Shown here piece after piece: positions 43,997-51,923 of a DNA stretch of 64,000 nucleotides. The position numbers and the translations under genes are program-made. The stretch is from Hygrophila difformis (Eukaryota; Streptophyta; Magnoliopsida; Lamiales; Acanthaceae). Positions within the stretch are counted from its first letter, which is position 1. Each line of letters begins with the position of its first letter. The notes under the pieces are model-generated. The model was not told where the DNA came from. It was given only the letters and a program-made list of their open reading frames with translations, and searched no databases. Location of the stretch: assembly GCA_030278955.1 (NCBI GenBank), contig JAOANR010000005.1, positions 29,007,849 to 29,071,848 on the forward strand, written 5' to 3'.

Positions 43997-44322
43997 TGGG
44001 CTTGATTTAATTAATTCAAGAGTGTTCTACAAGCCCAAGCCTAATTGGGCTCTTCCAATTATTTCCCTTACAAGCCCAGCAGAAACTAAAACCCAGCAAG
44101 CCAATTATTTCCTAGCCCACTTGAAGAACTCGGCCCATGAAGAGACAAGCCCACCTGCAGTGAGCCCAATACACCTTCTTACTCCTTTAGTCGGCCCATC
44201 TCTTTATTCCTCCACCACACAAACCGGCCCAAGTCCCATTTTAATTGATTGGGCCCAAGTTTCCCTAGGCCAACTCCAACAGCCCATCCTCATTCGGCCC
44301 ACTCCAAGTCCTGGCCAGCCCA
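43997..44322 (+). promoter_or_regulatory. Cluster of about fifteen TGGGCY (site II) motifs in the E LTR
   Basis: TGGGCT/TGGGCC or AGCCCA/GGCCCA occurs about fifteen times in 326 bp; the cluster is repeated in the 3' LTR. The density is far above chance for a 6-mer. TCP binding and activity in dividing cells are inferred from plant promoters with the same motif. Confidence 0.6.
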
Positions 44323-45355
44323 TCCACCCGCGAGCTCCATCTCCGTCCATCCCCCTTGCCGGCGTTCCTCTTCTTCTTCTCTGGCGAACCTGCCGTCGCT
44401 CCGACGAGCCATCCACGAGTACTCCGGAGCCAGCCGACGACATCAACGCTCCGGGCTTCCCTTCGCCGTCTCCGTCCAACAGCTCATCCCCTCCGTCAGC
44501 CCACCACCTCGACTTCTCCGACCGGACGCCGTCATCTCCGACCACCTCCTCCCCCGATGTCGTCACCACCGTTGCAGCAGCTTGTGGACTCCAACTGCAA
44601 GCTCTCGCCATTCCACCTATTGTACCAGTCCTCATCATCACCGTCATCGCAGCCATGAACGCCGGACGCCACCACCCTTCCATCTCCGGCCAAGAAGATA
44701 AAGAAACCCTAGGGTTATTACTTTCCACCTCCGGCCATCCCTCTGGAGCTCCGATATCACCACTGCCACCTCTAAGATGCTTCCGGGCCATCTCCGTTCA
44801 AATATTGGGAATTCCGGCGAACCCCGAAAAGCGTAACTATGCCGAAGAAGAAAACTCCGTCGTGCCGCCGCAAGTTTATCTCCGGCCAACCATCATCGTG
44901 CCATTGCCGTCGTCGACCTCCGGCCATCACAATCCTCCTCCCACGACCACTGCACCATCCTTGTCTTGTTCCGGTCGTCGTCTCTACCATTCCGGCGAGA
45001 AGAAACTAATTCCGGCGAAGGTCACCTCCATACCACCGAGCAGAAGGCACCAGCGGGGCCTGTTCACGTTGCCAACTTCACCCACCATGTCGCGAACTCA
45101 CCCTGGCGCGGAAGACGTGACCTGTCGCGGAGGCATGTTACACGACAGGAATTGGCTATGGACAGGGATGCTTCGCGCCACGGCTGTTGGAATGTGTTTC
45201 GCGACACAGGAGAGCCTCACTTGGTTGGCGACCGGGCAAGCTCCAAGACAGTCCTATCTCGACAGGATTTCCACTTTTCAACACTTGTTTAATTGTCTAG
45301 GGTTGCTTAATTAATATTGCTAGTTGCTTAATTTAGTGTATTTTGGCTAGACTTT

Positions 45356-45380
45356 GGGAACTCTATATATATGGGTTCCC
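45356..45380 (+). promoter_or_regulatory. TATA box inside an inverted repeat (E LTR)
   Basis: GGGAAC (45356-45361) and GTTCCC (45375-45380) flank TATATATAT (45364-45372). Same design as in A with the arms in the reverse order. Confidence 0.65.
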
Positions 45381-45713
45381 TCATTTTGTAAGACCATCTT
45401 TGAATTAATATTATTGTGTGAGAACATCTCTCTCTCTTTTATTATCAAAGATCATTGAGAGCTTGGGGAAGCCTAAAATCCCATTGAGTCAAAAACTCAA
45501 ACCCAACTTGTGTTTAGCTTGAGCTAAGTGCACTATTTTGGTTTCTTGAAGCAAAACCAAAATCGATTCACCTTGTTTTGGAGCATTGGAAGAGGTGGGG
45601 AAACTCTAGGTTTTTACACCTCAAAAGTGCATCTATTGTGAGGTAGCTTCCCTATCCATTATTTTAGTGTTCATGCTATTGATATCATTGAGAGATCCAT
45701 GGCATCAATTATT

Positions 45714-45725
45714 TGGTATCAGAGC
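45714..45725 (+). other. Primer-binding site, initiator tRNA-Met type (E)
   Basis: TGGTATCAGAGC, nine bases after the 5' LTR. Confidence 0.93.
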
Positions 45726-47236
45726 TACTCATTGATTCAATAGCTTTTAAAATCTCAAAATCTCAAAAAAAAAAAAAGCTTATTGTTCTTGTTCTTGTTC
45801 ATCCATTCCACACACCACCACTCCCCATTTGGAACCACCGTTCCATTTGGCAACCTCGAATCATCCATTTCCTAGGGGTTATAATGCCCAAATTTTTCCA
45901 AATTTCCATCCTTCACCAAAAATCCATTCAAAAGCCTCAAAAATAGGTTTCTGTCTACTGTTCACACCATTTCGGTTTTTCTGTGTTTTGAATTTCTGTA
46001 ATCTGACTTCGGATTTGGATTCATTGAGTCGATTACATAGAGATTTATATAAAGTTCATCAAATTTGGCCAAGAGATGCATTTTCTATGAATTTTTCAAG
46101 TTTTGGCCATTATTTCTCAAAAACATGTGTCCAGCCACTGTTTTGCCCATTTCCGAGAATTTCAACCATGGTTTTGGAAATCTAAGCTCATAATCTTCAT
46201 CTACATCTCAAGAGCTTTCCAACCATATATTGTTTGTCCATTTTGGCTAAGGTTTGAGCAATCTACCATTTTCTTCTTCATAAACCCTATTTTGTGTTCT
46301 TGCTCAAGTCTTGATGTTCATTGCTTGTGTTGGTTAATTTGGCACACATTAGTGGTTTAGAGTGTTAATTAGACATCATTGTGTCAAATTTCGAGAGTGT
46401 TGAGTGTTGTCCAAGAGTGTTTGGGTTAAATTTTGAGTTAGGGTTTCTTTGAATATTCTTGAAGTTCATAGTGTTCTTCATTGTTCTTCAAGATATTCAA
46501 ACAATCTTCAAAGTGTTCTTGTGGTGGAGTATTTGATCCGAAATCAGATATTGAAGGGTGTTATAGGAATTTCCAGGTCAACAACATCTGCAACTTAGTA
46601 CAAGCCATTTAATTGCAAGAAAGTGATGTTTGTTTTTGGACCACTTGGGAGACGGATTTGAGTTTGAAACCCCAGAATATTTCCCAATTGGGAGTGTACA
46701 CACACAAAGGGGACAAATTGAGTTTGGCATTTACATGGAAATGGAAAGAGAACAAGGAGTTGGCAAGTGACAAGAAACGGGAATTTCAAATTTGTGAGTA
46801 ATTTAACTTGCAAGACTCCATTCTCCGCGGGCCCCACTGCTGTCCAGCCTATTTATTATTTAAACAAAAAAAAAAAAGAGAAAAGGGGAGACAACAAAAA
46901 CGTGAATATTGGTAAAGGTTGGGCCCATTCCAACAATTGGTACTAGTGTTTCAACAAGTGGGTTTGGAGACTATTGGACTTGATTAAATTTGATTTAATT
47001 TAATTGGGCAATTATTTTTATTGTTCAATTGGGTTAAATTAAATTGGGAATATTTGTGTGAGGCATATATTGTATGTGTTTCCGAGTGTTTTTATTTGTG
47101 AGGTTTTAATTTCTCACTTTTAAATTTGTTTGAGAGTTTTTGTTTGTGAGATTTTTATTTTTCACTTCTAAATAGTGAGGAATCGAAATCCCTGAACACT
47201 AACTAATTAAAACTTGGAACCATAAATTTGTGCTTG

Positions 47237-47363
47237 ATTGATCACACACAAGCTATCATTTTCCTTGATTGAGTCGAGCATTGCATTTTGTTTCTTGCCT
47301 TGCACGTCACCCTATTTCTTGATAGAGTCGAGCATCGCATTTTGCATTCGTGCTTTGCGCGTC
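47237..47363 (+). promoter_or_regulatory. Conserved leader motif block, E copy, duplicated
   Basis: GATCACACACAAGC, then TTGAGTCGAGC (47269-47279) with a tail ending GCACGTC (47308). A second copy, GATAGAGTCGAGC with a tail ending GCGCGTC (47363), follows directly. The first core is about 282 nt before the ATG. E is the only element here with two copies. Confidence 0.5.
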
Positions 47364-47550
47364 TTATCCATCTTTTCCCTAATCTTCCTAAGCTCCTTAC
47401 TTGGTGAATTTATTTGGAAAACTTCGGAACCAAGCTGTGCCTGAACTCAAGACATCCGACACAGAGGTTTGAGTTTAGTGAGGTTCCACCCAAAAATATT
47501 TTATTTTATTTTCCTAACTTTTTATACATATATTGGAATATTCTTCTGAG

Positions 47551-50500
47551 ATGGCAGGAACTGATATTGCTGAGCTGATGAACTTTTTGAAGAGCATGAA
47601 GCAGGACTTTGAAGCTAAATTTGAAAATCTTGATGGAAAATTTGTGAGCCTCGGAAGCAAATTTGATGCTTTAAGCGAAGAATTTTCAGGTCACAAGAAA
47701 CAAGTGAGCAACAAAATTGCAAAGGAAAATCTCAATCTCTCTTCAGAGCTGCACGGAAAATTGCATAAAGTTACCACTGATGGTCAGAAAAATCTTGAGA
47801 GTTCCATGCTGAAGATAGATCAGAAAATTGGCGAAGTTACTGATGACTTCGAAGGAAAATTGGATCAACTTGCCCTGGATTTTGAAAGAGCTTTGAACGT
47901 GCAAGTAGATCACCGCATGGGAATTTTATCTGCTAAGTTGGATGGAAAGATGGAATATCTTGCTGAGGAATTGGAGCAACAGACCACTGAGCTCCAAGAG
48001 CACATTATTGTTTCCACCACTATAGCTGAAGTCCGGATGGATGCAACTGCATCGCTTTTCAAGAAATTTGTTCAGGACTTTACTAAGAAGAATGATCAGA
48101 AAGCTAAAGTCCAGAAGAAGGTAGAACTGGTCGCCCCTGTTTCAGATTGGAAGAAAGAGTATAAGGAAAGTGCAATTCCTACTATCATTGAGAAAAAGAA
48201 TGACGAGGATCCATGCAAGTATTGCTCATGTCCGTGGCACAAAATCGATTATTGTTGGCAGAAATCATTGGATGAATGGGACGCCGAGAACAAAGCTAAA
48301 GTGAAGAAACATAGAGCTGAAAGAGAGAAACAAAGAGCTGAAAGGGAGAAACAAAGAGCTGAAATGGAGAAACTCGCCAAGCAAAGAGCAACTGAATTGG
48401 AAAGACTCACTCCATATTGTGAATACTGTTCGGAAAAGGGGCATGACACTAAAGGCTGTTTGACTAAGCTGATTGATATGCTTAGTGCCCATCATGAACG
48501 AGAAGATCTTGCGAAAGGACCACAGGCTCCGTCGAACAATGCACTAAGTTATGCTGACGTCCTCAAAGCTGGCAGTTCAAATTCCAAAGGGAAGGAAAAG
48601 ATTATTGAAGTAAGCGACCATGAAGAAGAAGATCCTGAAGCAATCTACATCCAAGAAGATGGTCGCCAACTCTCTAATTTTGTGGCCACCCGAACTCCTG
48701 AATCACTCAAAGGAGTTGACCACCCCCGCATCGACTTAGAACAAAGGGAGAATTTATTCCATTGCCACTGTGAAATTCTTGATAATTTAGCCTCCTTAAT
48801 AGTGGACAGTGGAAGTTGTTCTAATGTTGTAAGCTTGTATGTTGTCCGCAGATTGGGACTACAGACTGAGGACCATGAACGACCATACCATTTACAATGG
48901 GTCAGCGATTGCGGAGTTGTCAAGATAAGCAGACGAGCACGAGTGCCCATCGCAATCGGGTCCTACAGTGAAGAAATATTGTGTGATGTGGTTCCGATGA
49001 ACACCTGCCATATTCTTCTAGGCCGCCCATGGATGTTTGATAGAGATGTTATTTATCAAGGGCGAGCCAATTTGATCACATTCACACACGAGCAAAAGAA
49101 GTATATAATTAAATCGCTATCTCCAAAAACTGTGCAAATTGATCGTGAAAAATTATTGGAGAATATGCGAAGAGAAGGAGAAGCTCACAAGAGGGCTATA
49201 GCTGAGAATGCCAGAATCAAGAAGCAGTCTTCTAGCAAAACTGCTAATCAGACTACTGAGAGCCCATCAAAAATTTGTTCTTTAATTTTTCATCATTCTG
49301 AGAATTTTTCTGAATCTTATCATGGTACTACATCTGACTTGATTAATTTTTCTACAGGTACCCATGAAGATCAAGATGAACATTTTCTAAACAAATCAGG
49401 TAAAAATTTTCCGGTAAATGACAAAATTGATTTATCTAAAAATTGTCATTTGTGTTGCAGGAAATTGAAGTCTGGAGCTGATCTGGAGCGCAATCTGAAA
49501 TTCACCTTCGAAGCAGGATCTGAGAAATTTATCTGCTCCATGGATAACATTTCTAATGATTTTCTATCCCGATTTTGTTTTACCGAGCTTATTCTAAAAT
49601 GTCAATCTTATGGGATATCGGTTTGTGCAGATCAGAATTATGTGGTTGATCCTACTGCTATGACGTCTCTTTCCGCTTTGGAGTCCAAAGCTTCTCAAGG
49701 GGGAGAGGATGCCATAAAAATCCGGATCAATCCGAATTTAATTCCGGATCAAATATGGGTCACCGGAAAGTCACCGGAATTTTGCCGGAAATTCGCCGGA
49801 CCACCGCCGGAGGGTGGCCGGAATTCTGCCGGTCAACACCGGTCAACGGCAGCAGCGAACGGGTCAAAGTCGAAGTGGACTAAAGTTGTTGGGCTTGATT
49901 TAATTAATTCAAGAGTGTTCTACAAGCCCAAGCCTAATTGGGCTCTTCCAATTATTTCCCTTACAAGCCCAGCAGAAACTAAAACCCAGCAAGCCAATTA
50001 TTTCCTAGCCCACTTGAAGAACTCGGCCCATGAAGAGACAAGCCCACCTGCAGTGAGCCCAATACACCTTCTTACTCCTTTAGTCGGCCCATCTCTTTAT
50101 TCCTCCACCACACAAACCGGCCCAAGTCCCATTTTAATTGATTGGGCCCAAGTTTCCCTAGGCCAACTCCAACAGCCCATCCTCATTCGGCCCACTCCAA
50201 GTCCTGGCCAGCCCATCCACCCGCGAGCTCCATCTCCGTCCATCCCCCTTGCCGGCGTTCCTCTTCTTCTTCTCTGGCGAACCTGCCGTCGCTCCGACGA
50301 GCCATCCACGAGTACTCCGGAGCCAGCCGACGACATCAACGCTCCGGGCTTCCCTTCGCCGTCTCCGTCCAACAGCTCATCCCCTCCGTCAGCCCACCAC
50401 CTCGACTTCTCCGACCGGACGCCGTCATCTCCGACCACCTCCTCCCCCGATGTCGTCACCACCGTTGCAGCAGCTTGTGGACTCCAACTGCAAGCTCTCG

Positions 50501-51207
50501 CCATTCCACCTATTGTACCAGTCCTCATCATCACCGTCATCGCAGCCATGAACGCCGGACGCCACCACCCTTCCATCTCCGGCCAAGAAGATAAAGAAAC
50601 CCTAGGGTTATTACTTTCCACCTCCGGCCATCCCTCTGGAGCTCCGATATCACCACTGCCACCTCTAAGATGCTTCCGGGCCATCTCCGTTCAAATATTG
50701 GGAATTCCGGCGAACCCCGAAAAGCGTAACTATGCCGAAGAAGAAAACTCCGTCGTGCCGCCGCAAGTTTATCTCCGGCCAACCATCATCGTGCCATTGC
50801 CGTCGTCGACCTCCGGCCATCACAATCCTCCTCCCACGACCACTGCACCATCCTTGTCTTGTTCCGGTCGTCGTCTCTACCATTCCGGCGAGAAGAAACT
50901 AATTCCGGCGAAGGTCACCTCCATACCACCGAGCAGAAGGCACCAGCGGGGCCTGTTCACGTTGCCAACTTCACCCACCATGTCGCGAACTCACCCTGGC
51001 GCGGAAGACGTGACCTGTCGCGGAGGCATGTTACACGACAGGAATTGGCTATGGACAGGGATGCTTCGCGCCACGGCTGTTGGAATGTGTTTCGCGACAC
51101 AGGAGAGCCTCACTTGGTTGGCGACCGGGCAAGCTCCAAGACAGTCCTATCTCGACAGGATTTCCACTTTTCAACACTTGTTTAATTGTCTAGGGTTGCT
51201 TAATTAA
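47551..51207 (+). CDS. Gag-protease protein of element E, frame continues into the LTR
   Basis: The ATG at 47551 (MAGTDIAE) is preferred to the one 18 bases upstream, to match A. Residues about 1-200 are a long coiled coil with DGK repeats. CCHC-like knuckles are CKYCSCPWHKIDYC (about 222-235) and CEYCSEKGHDTKGC (about 290-303), separated by an AEREKQR-repeat helix. A retropepsin-like motif, LIVDSGSCSN, lies at about 415 and ILLGRPWMF about 80 residues later. Then follow CRKLKSG and SALESKASQGG, shared with C, and the frame crosses the polypurine tract near residue 720. There is no RT, RNase H or integrase and no clear capsid domain of the YALTWW type. About 498 more residues are open inside the LTR; only their start resembles C and D, and the P/S-rich remainder is probably not a functional domain. 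The real protein may be about 720-780 residues of useful sequence. Confidence 0.75.
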   Translation: MAGTDIAELMNFLKSMKQDFEAKFENLDGKFVSLGSKFDALSEEFSGHKKQVSNKIAKENLNLSSELHGKLHKVTTDGQKNLESSMLKIDQKIGEVTDDFEGKLDQLALDFERALNVQVDHRMGILSAKLDGKMEYLAEELEQQTTELQEHIIVSTTIAEVRMDATASLFKKFVQDFTKKNDQKAKVQKKVELVAPVSDWKKEYKESAIPTIIEKKNDEDPCKYCSCPWHKIDYCWQKSLDEWDAENKAKVKKHRAEREKQRAEREKQRAEMEKLAKQRATELERLTPYCEYCSEKGHDTKGCLTKLIDMLSAHHEREDLAKGPQAPSNNALSYADVLKAGSSNSKGKEKIIEVSDHEEEDPEAIYIQEDGRQLSNFVATRTPESLKGVDHPRIDLEQRENLFHCHCEILDNLASLIVDSGSCSNVVSLYVVRRLGLQTEDHERPYHLQWVSDCGVVKISRRARVPIAIGSYSEEILCDVVPMNTCHILLGRPWMFDRDVIYQGRANLITFTHEQKKYIIKSLSPKTVQIDREKLLENMRREGEAHKRAIAENARIKKQSSSKTANQTTESPSKICSLIFHHSENFSESYHGTTSDLINFSTGTHEDQDEHFLNKSGKNFPVNDKIDLSKNCHLCCRKLKSGADLERNLKFTFEAGSEKFICSMDNISNDFLSRFCFTELILKCQSYGISVCADQNYVVDPTAMTSLSALESKASQGGEDAIKIRINPNLIPDQIWVTGKSPEFCRKFAGPPPEGGRNSAGQHRSTAAANGSKSKWTKVVGLDLINSRVFYKPKPNWALPIISLTSPAETKTQQANYFLAHLKNSAHEETSPPAVSPIHLLTPLVGPSLYSSTTQTGPSPILIDWAQVSLGQLQQPILIRPTPSPGQPIHPRAPSPSIPLAGVPLLLLWRTCRRSDEPSTSTPEPADDINAPGFPSPSPSNSSSPPSAHHLDFSDRTPSSPTTSSPDVVTTVAAACGLQLQALAIPPIVPVLIITVIAAMNAGRHHPSISGQEDKETLGLLLSTSGHPSGAPISPLPPLRCFRAISVQILGIPANPEKRNYAEEENSVVPPQVYLRPTIIVPLPSSTSGHHNPPPTTTAPSLSCSGRRLYHSGEKKLIPAKVTSIPPSRRHQRGLFTLPTSPTMSRTHPGAEDVTCRGGMLHDRNWLWTGMLRATAVGMCFATQESLTWLATGQAPRQSYLDRISTFQHLFNCLGLLN
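49675..49709 (+). other. Hairpin plus polypurine tract (E)
   Basis: GCTTTGGAGTCCAAAGC (49675-49691), perfect inverted repeat with 8-bp arms; polypurine tract AAGGGGGAGAGGA (49697-49709) five bases later. Confidence 0.8.
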
Positions 51208-51597
51208 TATTGCTAGTTGCTTAATTTAGTGTATTTTGGCTAGACTTTGGGAACTCTATATATATGGGTTCCCTCATTTTGTAAGACCATCTTTGAATTA
51301 ATATTATTGTGTGAGAACATCTCTCTCTCTTTTATTATCAAAGATCATTGAGAGCTTGGGGAAGCCTAAAATCCCATTGAGTCAAAAACTCAAACCCAAC
51401 TTGTGTTTAGCTTGAGCTAAGTGCACTATTTTGGTTTCTTGAAGCAAAACCAAAATCGATTCACCTTGTTTTGGAGCATTGGAAGAGGTGGGGAAACTCT
51501 AGGTTTTTACACCTCAAAAGTGCATCTATTGTGAGGTAGCTTCCCTATCCATTATTTTAGTGTTCATGCTATTGATATCATTGAGAGATCCATGGCA
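49710..51597 (+). repeat. Element E 3' LTR
   Basis: 1888 bp, same sequence as 43817-45704 as far as I can see. Ends CATGGCA before the GGTGG duplication. TATA at 51257-51265. Confidence 0.95.
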
Positions 51598-51923
51598 GGT
51601 GGTTTAGCGACAGGAGCCCTAAAAAATCCAACAAGTCTAGAGCGGACCCCACAGTAGTGTTTAATTTATTACATGCCATTGTTTAAACTAGAATAAGTCT
51701 GAATTAAACAAAATAACAGTTCAACACTTCCGATCATTGACTGGTCTCCGGCCGGCGACGGCGGCGGCGCCGACCAAACTCCGGCCAAGTTCCGGTCAAC
51801 TTTCGGCGAACTCCGATCAAGCTCCGGTGACGTCCGGCGGTGCTCCGGCGGTGTTCCGGCGACTCTCCGGTGATCCCCATTTGACCCGAATTGGTAATCG
51901 GGTTGGTCCGGACTTCCACGTCA
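51598..51923 (-). repeat. Element D 5' LTR, piece 3 of 3
   Basis: Starts with the duplicated GGTGG, continues as in 31056-31381 and ends TCCACGTCA at 51923, next to the GTTGG duplication that closes element D. Confidence 0.93.

Larger units (their letters stand above)
43817..45704 (+). repeat. Element E 5' LTR
   Basis: TGCCATAAAAATCC to CATGGCA, 1888 bp. Contains GGTCAACACCGGTCAAC near 43938, a TGGGCY cluster, P/S-rich open sequence, TCGCG motifs near 45090-45200 and TATATATAT at 45364-45372. Confidence 0.95.
45705..47550 (+). other. Element E leader
   Basis: About 1.85 kb, no convincing gene. 45809-45900 and 46057-46120 match leader blocks of A and D; the region from about 46950 on matches the leaders of C and D (GTGTGAGGCATATATTGTATG, then GTGAGGTTTTAATTT). 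Ends with CCTAAC (47513-47518) and a T-rich run before the ATG. Confidence 0.75.
43817..51597 (+). mobile_element. Element E: complete non-autonomous LTR retrotransposon with gag-protease only
   Basis: 7781 bp, 1888-bp LTRs at an offset of 5893, target duplication GGTGG (43812-43816 and 51598-51602), inserted in the D 5' LTR. It has a primer-binding site, leader, one frame with zinc knuckles and a protease motif, and a polypurine tract. No RT, RNase H or integrase is seen. LTRs look identical, so this copy moved recently and must have used enzymes from elsewhere. Confidence 0.95.
30401..51923 (-). mobile_element. Element D: non-autonomous LTR retrotransposon split by A' and E
   Basis: Minus-strand element inserted in the array with target duplication GTTGG (30396-30400 and 51924-51928). 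After removal of A' and E with their duplications it is about 4.56 kb. It has a 981-bp 3' LTR, one 321-aa frame, a leader, a primer-binding site and a 5' LTR broken into three pieces. No RT or integrase. The two LTRs differ at scattered bases and in repeat number, so D is older than A' and E. Confidence 0.93.

Noticed and set aside
50097..50684. 195-codon minus-strand frame in the E LTRs
   Set aside because: It is antisense to the C-rich U3, of low complexity, and present only because the plus strand lacks the matching trinucleotides.
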